A stretch of DNA of 64,000 nt from Bolinopsis microptera (taxonomy: Eukaryota; Ctenophora; Tentaculata; Lobata; Bolinopsidae): contig NC_087078.1 of the NCBI RefSeq assembly GCF_026151205.1, positions 8,448,675 to 8,512,674 on the forward strand, given 5' to 3'. Position numbers and translations under genes: made by a program. The notes below the pieces were generated by a model that did not search any database, was not told the DNA's origin, and saw only the letters and a list, made by a program, of their open reading frames with translations. Shown here one piece after another: positions 21,130 to 32,568 of this stretch. How positions within the stretch are numbered: the first letter of the stretch is position 1; each line of letters starts with the position of its first letter.

Positions 21130-21607
21130 TTACATCGATTGAAGTTGGTTTCAACTGTCGGGCGCCCTTTTAGAACAATCTCGAAGATCGACTGTCGAGT
21201 GATTCAGCACGCTCGCTTTTTATACGCAAGTTTGTTGCATATCAGTTTATCAAATGTCTTGGCTTGAGGTCGCATGCCACCCGTCACTGAGTAAACTAAT
21301 GGAGCGAACGATCTGTGCTCTACATTAAAAATTCTCTCGTTGTAACATCGTGATTTCTGTCTCTCGGCATTCTCCATGGTCTTCTTTGTTGAATGTTGAA
21401 GGTAGGAATTAGAATTAGGATTAATTACCTATTCACATCGAAAAAAACCACTTGGCCTGGTCACCCGTAAGTGTTGAGGACCCTGTGAACTGCGTTTTTC
21501 CGCATGGACATTGTGATGGTAAACGATCCAGATCTAAGTTGTATCGCAATCTGATAGAATCCTCGAATTCAGATTTATTTAGAACGAAACCATGTTTTCT
21601 TAGTGGT
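21130..21607 (-). pseudogene. Retroelement C-terminal fragment (zinc-knuckle plus nuclease-like domain), unit 1
   Basis: Minus-strand pieces read LPLRKHGFVLNKSEFEDS, LPSQCPCGK, STLTGDQAKWFF and, further down, NVEHGSFAPLVYSVTGG. They belong to a family of RT-bearing retroelements abundant in cnidarian-like genomes (known to me from sequence pattern, not named with certainty). Relative to the copy in unit 2 (29980-30848) there is a deletion after CGK. The upstream part of the protein is cut off by the LINE inserted at 21617 and resumes at 24843. Confidence 0.7.
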
Positions 21608-21715
21608 AGACATGAGGATGGTGTGTTGCTGTGACGGGCACGCATTGGAGTAACTATTACGACCAGAACGTCTGACGCTTCCAAGAAGCCTACAGTTCTT
21701 CTTTTCAGCTTTGTT

Positions 21716-22840
21716 TTGTTCGGTTTTTTCACGGTGGCATCTCTCCACTTCGCCACATGGAATGTTAGAGGCATTAGTCAGGAACACTCGCAGCATCTAG
21801 CTGCAAATGATTGCAACAGATACAACTTGGATGTTATAGGCCTCCAAGAAACTAAGGTGTCTAAACACTCAGACACTGTTATACCCGGCAACCACAGGCT
21901 TCTTTTGTTTAACCAGAAGTTGTCTTGGCATGGCGGACTCGGTTTTATTATCAACAGTAAATTTGTATCAAATGTTGTCTCGTACCATCAAATCAGTGAC
22001 AGAGTAGCATACATGGACCTTTCTCTACCATCAAAGTGTCATGGGAAACCATCACTGAAAGCCCGTATTATAAACTGCTACAGTCCAACTAATGTCAAAT
22101 CTATACAGAACCCACGCATTGCTGATGAGTTTTACTGTGAGCTCCAGGAAGCTATCAGAATTCCTGCCAGACATGAACTTTTCATCATGGGTGATTTTAA
22201 TGCTAGGCTAGGGAAACGGACTAAATCAGATTTTGAAAGTGGTCTTCAAACTAACATGGGAAGACATGGTATTGGTCGGCGTAACGAAAATGGCGAAAGG
22301 TTGCTAGCTTTCATGATCACTAATGGACTCTATGCAGCCAACACTGCATTTTCACATGCGAGCAGACACACCAACACTTTTACAGGATGGATTAAAGACC
22401 GTAGATCCAAAAAGTCTGTACCCTGGTTTTCTCAAATTGATTATGTTTTATGTAGATCTAGAAGTACCCCTCTGCTTGTTGACGCTAGGTCTTACGCTGG
22501 TGCAAAACTTCAATCTGATCACAAAATTGTAAAAGCAACTTTTGACCTCAGTAAACGTTACAAACTTTACAGTACTGCCAAACACAAAGTCAAGCAGTAT
22601 AACACCAACTCATTGGTTTGTAGCAAAGATGTTCAAAGTTCTTTTCAACAAAATGCTGCTCAGAAGATTGAAACTGATACATCTGCTCAGTCAGTTACTG
22701 AAAGTTTTAACAACCTTTTCGAGGCGGTTAAAATTGCTGCATCTGAAACAGTGGGTATGAAAAGAAACACAGCCAAACGTCACAGAACATCAGACCCACA
22801 AGTCGTCTCTATGTCAGAAAAGAGACACCAATTACTATAA
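21716..22840 (+). pseudogene. LINE endonuclease domain (APE type)
   Basis: The frame has APE-like endonuclease signatures in order: HFATWNVRGIS, IGLQETK, IINCYSPTN, MGDFNARLG, IDYVLCRS and SDHKIVKA, i.e. the metal- and phosphate-binding residues of target-nicking nucleases. There is no ATG at the start of the domain, so the true start is upstream or lost. The frame ends at TAA (22838-22840) in RHQLL*. The reading continues after that stop for about 20 codons and then needs a frame change near 22890 to join the RT, so this copy is inactive. This protein normally nicks the target DNA to prime reverse transcription. Confidence 0.88.
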
Positions 22841-22862
22841 CATTTAAACGACAACAAAATGC

Positions 22863-24730
22863 GTGACAGAACTATCCTGCGTAGTGCGTAAGGAAATCAA
22901 CAGACTCAAGAATGACATTGCAAAGCGCCTTATTACACTTGAAACCGGTCATGCCGACCTTCTAGCTGAGACGATCAACTCCACTGATGATACCAGAAGA
23001 ATGTTCGAAGCAACCAGAGCAATTTCAAGCACAAAGGACACTCCTCCTATTTCAGTATTCCTACCAGAAACAGAAGAACTTGCTCTCAATGACGAAGATA
23101 AGGCAGACATAGTCAAGAACTGGTTCATGGAACATTACACAGGCCCAGAACCCCCACTAGAACCTTTTGTTGGAGCTGCTAAGCCATTAGATACGCCTAT
23201 AACTGCACTTGAAGTTGAGACAGCAGCCAAGAAACTAAAGAACGGTAAAGCCGTTGGTCCTGACAACCTCCCTAACGAATTCCTTAAGTATGCACCTCCT
23301 TCTTTCTACATGAAGTTTGCATCACTTATCAATGAGTCCTTTGAAAAACAAGAGCACGTTCAATCATTCACTGAGGGATATCTCACCCCCCTACAGAAGC
23401 CTGGAAAACCAAAAGGACCAGTTAAGAGTCTACGTCCCTTGTGCCTTCTCAATGGAACTAGGAAAATCCTTTCCATGATAACACTCCAGCGTATTCAACA
23501 ACAGATAGCAGACTACACTGGGCCATGGCAGAATGCCTATAAATCAGGACACAGCTGCTCTAATATTGTCTGGACACAAAGGGTTCTTATTTCGGTTGTC
23601 AAGGAGAAACATTGGGAGTTTAGTAAAATGGGGATAGACATGTCATCAGCTTTCGACACAATACATCGGTCAACTATCCTCAGGCTACTCGAAGATGCAG
23701 GATGCTCAGAAGATGACATATCATAGTTAGATATCTGCTCGCTAACACCAAGCTCAGAATTAAGATCAAAAAGACGACATCGGGAGAGTTCGAAGTCACA
23801 ATAGGAGCCTTTCAAGGTGACTGTTTGTCTGGCTCGCTGTTTACCATGTACCTAGCTGGAGCACTCTACCACCTTAGAGTTGTTGTTATACATCTACGCC
23901 CAAATCCCCCCATATCTGAAAGCTCCCTTCCTTTAGAATGGGAATATGCTGATGATGTGGACTTTGCTGATGAAGATGAGGATTCGTTACACCAGCTCCT
24001 TCCAATTTGCAAGGAAATTCTCTCAGAATGGAATTTGTTTGTAAATGAATCTAAAACCGAGTTTGTAAAGTGTTATCTGGCTGGAAGTAGTGAGAAGGAC
24101 GAAAAAGGAGAACCTCTAAGAAATAGAGAACCTTGGAGGAAGTGTGTGTCCCTAGGCTCTAAGCTATGTAGTAAAGAAGACATACAGCATCGTATAATCC
24201 TTGGAAATGTTGCATTCGAAAAATACAAGAAAGTTTGGATGCAAGGATCTAAGATTAATCTGAAGACTAAGATTAAGATATACGAAGCATACGTTACATC
24301 TGTTATGCTCTATAACTGCAATAGCTGGGCTACCCCTCAGAACCTATTTGACAAACTTGATGCATGTCATAGAAGACACCTGCGTCAAATATTGAAGATG
24401 ACTTATCCCATTATTATCAGTAATAAAGCACTCTATGAACGCTGTGGTGTAACACCGTTGTCAGAACGAGTGACATATGCTCGCTGGAAAATGCTTGGAC
24501 ATGTCCTTCGCAGTGACTGCTCATCACCAGCTCAGAGAGCTCTTCAATTTGCTGTTAATGCGTTATTTACCATGAAAGGACGTGTTGGTCGACACCAAAG
24601 TAATCTTTTAAAGTTTATTATAAATGATTTGAATAAAAGAAACCTACCATTACGTGATATTAATGATCTTTATGATTTTAGGGCTACTGCCTCTAACAGA
24701 GTTTTGTGGAGAAAATTATTTACCTCATAA
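22863..24730 (+). pseudogene. LINE reverse transcriptase, frameshifted
   Basis: Part one (22863-23726) contains KKLKNGKAVGPDNLPNEFLK, LTPLQKPGKPKGP and MGIDMSSAFDTIHRST. It ends at a stop in DDIS*. Part two, in another frame (about 23740-24730), carries GAFQGDCLSGSLFTMYL, the catalytic EYADDVDFADE, and the C-terminal RHLRQILKM with RWKMLGHVLRSD signature. At least one frameshift (near 23727-23740) separates the fingers/palm entry from the active-site half. The endonuclease frame lies immediately upstream in the same element. Confidence 0.87.
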
Positions 24731-24842
24731 TTAACCTTTATTTTTCAGAGAACTTTTATGTTTTTTTGGGCACTTATCAGTCTCTTAAGACGTTTCTTTA
24801 CTATTTCGAGATTGTTTTAAAAGTTAGATAATAAGACATGAG

Positions 24843-25132
24843 AGCCAATTTGAGCTCCCTGGTTCCCTAATCTGCTCCAAAACCCTTGCAGTCTTCTCAT
24901 CAACCTTCTTAAGTATCTCCTCTTGTTGTTCTTTATATTCAGAAACGCGCTGTTTTAACATATCTTGAAGTTCATCTGTCAATTCCGTGTATGTTCTAGC
25001 AAGAGATTTGCCTTTCATGGAATTTACTAGGCCCCGGGTTACCAAAAGCGATGCAGCATGTTGAAAGAATCTACAAACGTAACAAAGTATGAACATTATT
25101 ATAATGAAATATGAATTACAAAAGTTTACCAT
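24843..25132 (-). pseudogene. Retroelement fragment, N-terminal side, unit 1
   Basis: The frame reads FFQHAASLLVTRG, MKGKSLARTYTEL, a Gln/Glu/Lys-rich helical stretch and REPGSSNWLSC. It is 93% or so identical by eye to 30574-30882 in unit 2, where it runs directly into the KHGFVLNKSEF segment. Here the LINE at 21617-24833 lies between the two parts. A hydrophobic stretch (FIIIMFILCYVC) precedes it in frame but may be chance. Confidence 0.6.
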
Positions 25133-26190
25133 GATTGCTTCTTCGTCAAATTCAAACTAAGTGTACAATTTTTTATAATACTAGCAAAGAGTGATTTTAT
25201 AACCAAATTCAGACAATTCTCTCACCCATCGCCTGAAATTTCAGGGTTTTTAACCCCTTTGAACCGGGTGCTTCTGGATTTATGCGGAAACCCATATTGG
25301 AAGAAAATACCCGATCTACAACTGCAAAGCACATTTTGATAACTTGAGCACAAAAACTAAAAAGCACAAAAAGCACAAAAAAAAGACCAAAGTAGTTGCC
25401 CAATTTAGTATTTTTCCTCACGCGTGTATCCAAAATTACTGATTTTTGTCAATATCTTAACAAATAAGCATTAAAGGGCTTATATTGCTTTATAAGTCGT
25501 CTATGAATGTGACGTTTTCGATCATTTTAAGCTAAAATTCAAGTTTGTATGACCTTCATAGTTCAAGTTTCCATAATTCAATGCCATTTTAGGTTCGCAG
25601 AGCCAAAAAAACAGTTTTTTGTCAATATCTATAAAACGAAATAGTGGAAGCCTTATGTTGCTTCATAATTTGTATAAAATATGGCTTTTCCGGTTGTTTT
25701 AAAATAAAATTTAAGTCTCTATGACCTTCAGGAGCTGAAATACAAAAATCCCATATACGCGACTAAGGGTAATTTAGAAAATGTGCCCTGTTACCTGAAG
25801 GGCTGTCTATAGCGATACAAATTGGGTACCTAAACGATTTTGGGTCAGAACGACCTAAAGAAGGAGCCAGTGGCGTCAAAATCGTGTACATCGAAGTGCA
25901 CACTCAACTCCGCTCCGTATGTATAGACTATGGATATTATACTACAGTGGATAGTTCACACGCAACTCATTGTCCCCATTGAAAGAAGTGCGAATAAGTG
26001 TCGTTAGTCAGAGAGCTAGAGAGAGGGTGGCTATTACCTGAATAATAAGGGTTCAACTTTGTTTGCTTGTTAGTTTTTTTGATAAATTGTTTTATATTGC
26101 CATTTTTTTTTGCTAAATTCCTAGATCAGTGACAACAATTCCGTAACTACATGTATATATTCATAACCCATTTTATTCCACAACAGAAAA
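25133..26190. repeat. Solo arm of a foldback family upstream of MFS copy 2
   Basis: No gene is seen. From about 25440 the sequence consists of modules (GTCAATATCT..., GACCTTCAGGAGCTGAAATA, CCCATATACGCG) and ends ATCGAAGTGCACACTCAACT at about 25918. The same terminal word closes both arms of the 51914-55005 foldback. Related arms precede MFS copy 3 (32100-32873) and copy 4 (in pieces at 38220-38320, 40721-41004 and 41700-41797). The copy-2 leader follows at once. Its candidate splice donor reads ATAAGT (25994) where copies 1 and 4 have GTAAGT. Confidence 0.7.
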
Positions 26191-27630
26191 ATGGAATCGG
26201 AATTAAATAACGAAAAAAGTCCGCTGACAGCCACAATTGAGCCGCCTTCAAGCTCGTCTAGGAAGTCACATACCATAGGCGAAGCTATAGAACGATTGGG
26301 ATGTGGATTCGGTTCGGTTTTGTACGGTTTAGGGCCATATTGTTTCTTGTTTATGTCCGGAGCCGAAGTTGCTGTAATGTCAGTAGTAAGCTTGATTTTG
26401 AAATGTGAGTGGGACCTGTCAACTTTCTGGACTTCAACACTTCAAATCATCGGTATGATTACTTCTACAATTTTCTCCCTCTTACTATCTCATCTTGGAG
26501 ATAGGTATGGAAGGAGGATAGTATTAATTATCACAACCATCGCATTACTTTCATCAGGAATATTGTCAGGACTCGCTAGAAATCTTTTGCAGTTACTTAT
26601 CTGCAGGGCCATTGTTGGGGCTAGTGGAGGCATAGGAGGTGGTCCTGCGGCTGCCTATTCAGCAGAAATACCAACGATAAAATACAGGTCACTCAGCATG
26701 TCATCTGTAGGAATCGGCATGGGTGTTGGAACAGCACTTAGCAGTGGATTGGCTTATCTTACGCTTGGACCATATGGATGGCGAGGCTACTTGATCATCA
26801 CTGCGCTTCTATGTTCACCAATCTTAGTTCTTCTCTTTATAATCAGAGAATCTCCAAGACATGACGTCCGGATGGGTAAATTGGAAAATGCCCAAGAAAC
26901 TTTGAAAACACTAGCCTACTTGAACTGCACTAAAGAACTGGAGGAGGTTGAAATTACCCTGGACAATAAATCTGGGGAACTGAAAATTACATCCTTTTAT
27001 CAAAGCTATCAAATTTTGATGACTACAGGCTATCTATCAGATTTTTGGAAGCTTGTGATCATAACATTGACGGGAGAGTTTGTTTACATGGGTATGCTTT
27101 ATGCAGCTCCTCTCTTCGTGGACGAAGGTCCTTGTCATTCGGTGAAAATCACACAGAAACAGTCTTGTTCATTTGACAATTCTGTTTTATTTGATCTTGG
27201 GGTCATCGGACTAGCTGAACCAGTCAGTTTAGTCATTGGACTTCTTCTCCTTGATAAGATAGGGAGAAGGAACTTGTTTTTTATCTCCAGCCTTATTCCA
27301 GTGTTTGTTTTCATCCCACTATACTTCTGCATACCTTCCGCTTTGAAGTTGACGGTCCTCCTTATGAACAGAGGTACACTGGCTGTAATGGGCTGGTTAA
27401 ATTTCGTCATTGCTTCCGAATATTTTCCAACATCCGTCAGATCTTTTACATCTTCGATAATCGGCAGTTGTGGCAGCTTAACCAGTGTAATTGCTTCTTT
27501 TGCTGTCCAATATGCATATCGCCAAAGTTCGGGTTTAGTTGTAATTATAATGCAAATCGCACTATTGGTTACAACCGGTGTGATATACAGTATAAAAAGG
27601 GAAATGACAGGTGAACAACTTGAACAATAG
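26191..27630 (+). CDS. SVOP-like MFS transporter, tandem copy 2
   Basis: 479 aa, intact, about 97% identical by eye to copies 1 and 3. It differs from copy 1 by an extra Leu5 codon (MESELNNEK), PLTATIEPP near the start, FLFMSG in helix 1, Ala144 restored in GASGG, Met in GIGMGVG where the others have Trp, and LKLTVLL for LTLTVLL. Motif A (GDRYGRR, residues 103-109), DKIGRR and EYFPTSVRS are all present. A complete frame in a recent duplicate argues it is still functional or very young. Its 5' leader shares the ATAAGT change with copy 3. Confidence 0.93.
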   Translation: MESELNNEKSPLTATIEPPSSSSRKSHTIGEAIERLGCGFGSVLYGLGPYCFLFMSGAEVAVMSVVSLILKCEWDLSTFWTSTLQIIGMITSTIFSLLLSHLGDRYGRRIVLIITTIALLSSGILSGLARNLLQLLICRAIVGASGGIGGGPAAAYSAEIPTIKYRSLSMSSVGIGMGVGTALSSGLAYLTLGPYGWRGYLIITALLCSPILVLLFIIRESPRHDVRMGKLENAQETLKTLAYLNCTKELEEVEITLDNKSGELKITSFYQSYQILMTTGYLSDFWKLVIITLTGEFVYMGMLYAAPLFVDEGPCHSVKITQKQSCSFDNSVLFDLGVIGLAEPVSLVIGLLLLDKIGRRNLFFISSLIPVFVFIPLYFCIPSALKLTVLLMNRGTLAVMGWLNFVIASEYFPTSVRSFTSSIIGSCGSLTSVIASFAVQYAYRQSSGLVVIIMQIALLVTTGVIYSIKREMTGEQLEQ

Positions 27631-27926
27631 AAATTTAGCTGATTTCTGCCGCGGAGATTGATGCTGATAGAGACATGTATTGATTGTAGATTTATTTGCT
27701 TCCTTTTCCCTGTAATATGTCTGTTTTTAGAATGTTTGAGACATTTAAAGAATTTTGTCGCCAATGTTGTGAATGTGTAATAGTAAAATTTCTTTTTAAT
27801 TGTTAATAATAATATAATTGATGTTTTGGGAGAAAATGAGTCTTCACTCAGTTTTTCAAACAAATAGTTGTCGAAATTTCGGCCCACGCCTTTGTCATGA
27901 ACGAGACGTTACAATTATGTTACATA

Positions 27927-29082
27927 GGGTAAGGCACGTAATTTTGTCAGGGTACCTAATTTTGTCATTTTGCTCTGAAAAACTGCCTCGGCTCGGAATT
28001 TCAGCTTGAAAGAAAAGGTTTGTGTATAAAAAGAAAGCTTAGACTTTGCTGAAACTGCTCCTACAAAGTTTAAGTTTCTAGCTCTTTTGCATCTGTGTCA
28101 AAAATGAAGGCGAAACTGTTAACCCGAAAAATAAATAAGATCCTTAAGGTTTTCTTAAGGAATTTTCAAAATTTTGATTTATTGCTATTTCAAAAGTAAT
28201 TGAGCTAGCTTCATGCCATTGCATATTTCAAATATCTTCTACAGCAGAAGTATACGTACAAATTTTCAAGTCTCTAGCGCAATTATTGTTCAAGTTACAG
28301 AGGGTGACAAAATTAGGTTCGATTTTGCCAAAAGTACCTAATTTTGTCAAAAAAATCGACCTTTCTCAAATTTCTTGTAAATCACAGATTGTGTTGAAAA
28401 TGGCCTTATACAACTATTCTGAAGTTTTTTTGCCCATAGGATATGTATAAGGCACTTATAATAGCATAACACTTATAATAACACATATTTTCGCCGAGAA
28501 ATATACTGTAATTCTGGGTTTTAAAGAGCTATTGGTAAATATAGTTTCGTGAATCAGTAACCAATATTGATTCATGCTTCATAGAAAGTTTATACTTCTA
28601 ACTTTTTCTAAAATGTATCCGTTTCCAAACACAGGAATATATTTTTAGCATATGTACTATTTTCTAAGATTAGATACCCAAAAAGTGTCATCTTTTCATC
28701 AAGCTACAAAACTATGAAAACATCATATCTTTGGGATTTTTGAGGTCAATGTTGGTAAAAAAAGCGCTCGAATGATGCATCCAGGTAGTCTAAAATACCG
28801 AGAAACGGTTACTTTTTGCACAATCTTCAAGTGACAAAATTAGGTTCGGGGTGACAAAATTAAGTAAAGTCACCTAATTTTGTCATTTTTTCAAAATAAT
28901 TTTTTTGAACATCTTCAACCCCAGCAATTTCGATCATTTTTGTGTTAGAACTTGCCTAGACTGTCTACTATAACATGGTGGAGGTTTCATCTAAATCGGA
29001 ATTTCAGACGAGGTTAAAACCCATGGTTTATATCAGGAAGTCGGAAAATTGCCAAAAAATGACAAAATTATGTGCTTTACCC
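27927..29082. mobile_element. 1.16 kb element with TIRs and TA target duplication
   Basis: It is absent from the same place in unit 1, where the sequence reads GCATAGCTGCAA. Left end GGGTAAGGCACGTAATTTTG and right end CAAAATTATGTGCTTTACCC are inverted copies, and TA lies outside each (27925-27926 and 29083-29084). Inside, the word ACCTAATTTTGTCA and its complement recur at least five times. There is no transposase frame. TA duplications and short TIRs suggest mobilisation by a Tc1/mariner-type enzyme (inference). Confidence 0.85.
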
Positions 29083-29893
29083 TAGCTGCAATTTACAATG
29101 TTAAAATAATATTTTATATAATTATTAATATCGTGAAATACCTACAATATTTTACAAAAATCTATACAATTACAAAAATTAACAAACAATAACGTGAAAT
29201 AACTCCAAATTTATATCAAAAATCTTTACAATTCAAACATAACTAGCAATTTCATGAAATAAAAATCGCAAATTATAAAAGAAACAAATGGTAAAGCTAA
29301 AGATATTTTTTTGGAAAACGAAATTAGATATATATATATATCTAATTTCGTTTTCCAAAAAAATATCTATATATAGAATAGTATTACAGGTTATATGTTA
29401 TGAATATCATCATTGCCAAAATAAAAACCAGTCCATGGGACTGAAACAATTAGTTGACTTTCGATTCGAAAGAATTAAATTCTAAATCATCCATGTTAGA
29501 TAATTCATCGGTTTTATTTGAGGTATTTCTAGATCCTCTAATGCACAATAAAATTAATTTCCTAATTAAAAAAACATAATTTACACCGATAATAATTTAT
29601 GATATCGTTGCATTTCTGTTTCTTTTTATAGGATGATGATTAATCAGTAATCACTTTACACTCGACTGTCACGTGACTTTTTCAACCCGTTCTCTAGTTG
29701 GCCCTGAACGACTATTTGAAACCCTAACCCTCTATTAATCTGATCCCAACCCTAACCCAATCCTTAACAAAAGCATATGCTGAAACCCTAACCCTAACGA
29801 GAAATTAGACTAACCCCTTATACGGTCATATCAAGTGATCGAGACAGTTTTTCGTCAATATCTCATCAGGGGAGCATTTAAACCCTATGTCAT

Positions 29894-29929
<36 letters not shown>

Positions 29930-29979
29930 GATTCGGAACCAGCGTTCGAAAATACATCGATTGAAGTTGGTTTCAACTG
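29083..29979. other. Unit 2 downstream region: AT-rich, telomere-like tract, G35, 68-bp palindrome
   Basis: This corresponds to 20320-21120 of unit 1. Differences: a 68-bp inverted duplication at 29301-29368 (unit 1 has only one arm at 20521-20560), CCCTAA-like repeats at 29719-29800, and 35 consecutive G at 29894-29928. No gene is seen. Confidence 0.7.
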
Positions 29980-30848
29980 TTGGGCGCCCTTTTAGAACAA
30001 TCTCGAAGATCGACTGTCGAGTGATTCAGCACGCTCGCTTTTTATGCGCAAGTTTGTTGCATATCAGTTTATCAAATGTCTTGGCTTGAGGTCGCATGCC
30101 ACCCGTCACTGAGTAAACTAATGGAGCAAATGATCCGTGCTCTACATTAAGAATTCTCTCGTTGTAACACCGTGATTTCTGTCTCTCCACATTCTCCATG
30201 GTCTTCTTTGTTGAATGTTGAAGGTAGGAATTAGAATTAGGATTAATTACCTTCACATCGAAAAAAACCAATTGGCCTGGTCACCCGTAAGTGTTGAGGA
30301 CCTCGTGAACTGCTCTCCTTCTAGTTCTTGAAGCTGAGGTTCAACTTCCACGTCCGAGCAAACAGTCTTTAACAAGTCAGCTAAAACATTCCTAATTTCG
30401 TTGTGTCTGATAATGATGTAGCCACCAAGGACCAAGGTGGCAATTTAGAGAATGGTTCAAATAAAACGTTTTTCCGCATGGACATTGTGATGGTAAACCA
30501 TCCAGATCTAAGTTGTATCGCAATCTGATAGAATCCCTAAATTCAGATTTATTTAGAACGAAACCATGTTTTATTAGTGGTAGACATGATATGAGAGCCA
30601 ATTTGAGCTCCCTGGTTCCCTAATCTGCTCCAAAACCCTTGCGGTCTTTTTATCAACCTTCTTAAGTATCTCCTCTTGTTGTTCTTTATATTCAGAAACG
30701 CGCTGTTTTAACATATCTTGAAGTTCATCTGTCAATTCCGTGTATGTTGTAGCAAGAGATTTGCCTTTCATGGAATTTATTAGTCCCCGGGTTACCAAAA
30801 GCGATGCAGCATGTTGAAAGAATCTACAAACGTAACAAAGTATGAACA
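29980..30848 (-). pseudogene. Retroelement C-terminal fragment, unit 2
   Basis: Reading down the minus strand: TYTELTDELQDMLKQRVSEY, REPGSSNWLSCLPL-type junction, KHGFVLNKSEFRDS, LPSQCPCGKTFYLNHSLNC (a CxC..H..C zinc-knuckle pattern), GYIIIRHNEIRN, SSTLTGDQANWFF, FFDVKVINPNSNSYL and NVEHGSFAPLVYSVTGG. Several frame changes break it. The order matches the better-preserved relative inserted just beyond, at 30866-31786. The central D...FDVKV pattern resembles PD-(D/E)XK nuclease cores; this is inference. Confidence 0.7.
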
Positions 30849-30865
30849 TTATTATAATGAAATAT

Positions 30866-31786
30866 TTTTTTTTGGAAAACAAATAGAATAATATATAACA
30901 ATATAATTTACAACAATGTATATCGACCAGATTTGAAACAACAATTAATTGAGTCCATGGGACTCATAATTAGCTAAGCTTTGATACAAAGCATGCGAAC
31001 TCAAAGTCGCTTTCACAACTTTTATCAACTGAATTGACAAAAGATCTGGTTCCTCTTATACACAGGAGAACCAGCTTCCTGATAATAAATGATAATTTAC
31101 ATCTTAAAAAATTTACAACATCTGAATAATTTTGTTGCGTCTTATAAGCTATTTTCTCACACAATAACTTTAAAAATGTTCTCGCTTCTGGCCCGCTGCC
31201 ACCCGTGACAGAGTACACCAGTGGACAGAAACTCCCATGTTCGACATTCAATATTCTCTCGTTGTATAACCTCCGCTTCTGAGTCTCAGCTCTCTCGTAT
31301 ATTTTTTCTGTTGATGATGAGAGATAAGACTCAGAATTGGGATTGAGAAACTTTATGTCGAAATAAGAGTTCTCTCCCGGACGATAGAATCCCCTGGCAC
31401 GGACGTCAGGGTGGGCATTGTCTCCTGTTAGTGTGGTACTTGTTGAGAAAGTCTCCCCGTCTAAAGTCTGTAGGTGGGGCTCACATTCTATGTCTTTGCA
31501 AACAGTTGATAGTTGTTTGGCTATGAGATCCCTAACTGAGTTGTGGCGGATGATGATGTAGCCTCCTCTTGGACAGTTTAGAGCATGGTTGATGTCCATT
31601 TTGGCCCCACAAACACAGGATTGAGGTACTCGTGGAAGGTCTTTGTTATATCGAAGAAGTAGACTATCCCTGAATTCCCCTTTGCTCAATGTGAACCCAT
31701 AAGACTTAAGAGGTAGGACAGTCAACCAACTTGAGCTTCCTTTTTCTCTTGCCTGATTAATTGCACGTGTAGATCTATCATTGCTT
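30866..31786 (-). mobile_element. 5'-truncated retroelement insertion with 17-bp TSD
   Basis: TTATTATAATGAAATAT flanks both ends (30849-30865 and 31787-31803) and is single in unit 1 (25103-25119 region). On the minus strand the insert ends in a short A run next to the TSD and starts mid-protein. These are the marks of target-primed reverse transcription with 5' truncation. The frame is open from about 31785 to 30970: SSSWLTVLPLKSYGF, SCVCGAKMDINHALNCPRGG, RHNSVRD, TLTGDNAHPDVRARGF with SYFDIKFLNPNS, NVEHGSFCPLVYSVTGG and LLCIRGTRS. The CxC..H..C knuckle and the D..FDIKF pair suggest a nucleic-acid-binding, nuclease-like C-terminal domain. It is a diverged subfamily of the fragment in which it landed. 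Confidence 0.85.
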
Positions 31787-32303
31787 TTATTATAATGAAA
31801 TATGAATTACAAAAGTTTACCATGATTGCTTCTTCATCAAATTCAAACTAAGTGTACAATTTTTTATAATACTAGCAAAGAGTGATTTTATAACCAAATT
31901 CAAACAATTCTCTCACCCATCGCCTGAAATTTCAGGGTTTTTAACCCCTATGAACCGGGTGCTTCCGGATTTATGCGGACACCCATATTGGAAGAAAATA
32001 CCCGATCTACAACTGCAAAGCACATTTTGATAACTTGAGCACAAAACTTGTCAAAAAAAGACCAAATTAGTTGCCCAATTTAGTATCTTTCCTCACGGGT
32101 GTAGCCAAAATGACTGATTTTTGTCAATATCTTAACAAATAAGCATTAAAGGGCTTATATTGCTTTATAAATCGTATATGAATGTGACGTTTTCGATCAT
32201 TTTAAGCTAAAATTCAAGTTTGTATGACCTTCATAGTTCAAGTTACCAAAATTCAATGCAATTTTAGGTTCGCTGAGCCAAAAAAACAGTTTTTTGTCAA
32301 TAT

Positions 32304-32568
32304 ACATATATATTCAGACTCAGTTACATATCTTAGAAAGCGCTTGCGCTTTGAGGTATTAAAGACAACAGTTATTTCGATAAGGGGGGACAGAGGGCCC
32401 AAGTTGCGATATAAACCAGACAATATTGAAGATTTAGATTTAAATATTGAGCCCTGTGGCTAGAGAATACTTTCTTAGATATTTTGGACAATTTTTAACA
32501 TTGGTAATGTTAATGAATTGTAATTGATTGATATGTAATATTTAGGCCCGTGGCCAGTTCTCAAAAAA
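32304..32568 (+). mobile_element. Short 5'-truncated retroelement insertion with 15-bp TSD
   Basis: GTTTTTTGTCAATAT occurs at 32289-32303 and again at 32569-32583; unit 1 has it once, uninterrupted. The insert carries the end of a frame (TYLRKRLRFEVLKTTV, SIRGDRGPKLRYKP, stop at 32461-32463), then a short 3' UTR and AAAAAA. The LRKRLRF..L...V..IRG pattern is the C-terminus of the same RT-nuclease element class as 30866-31786. It is therefore a third retroelement subfamily in this unit. Confidence 0.75.

Larger units (their letters stand above)
21617..24833 (+). mobile_element. LINE insertion with 9-bp target duplication
   Basis: AGACATGAG flanks both ends (21608-21616 and 24834-24842) and is single in the uninterrupted sequence of unit 2, so the borders are defined by comparison. 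The body contains an endonuclease ORF and an RT in two frames (separate entries). The 3' end is GTTAGATAATA-like rather than a long poly-A. It is a different LINE family from that at 0-7.5 kb. Confidence 0.85.

Noticed and set aside
22323-22760. Overlapping frames inside the LINE endonuclease
   Set aside because: Shadows of the endonuclease reading frame.
27135-27887. 250-codon minus-strand frame behind MFS copy 2
   Set aside because: Antisense shadow of the transporter; equivalent frames in the other copies are shorter and broken.
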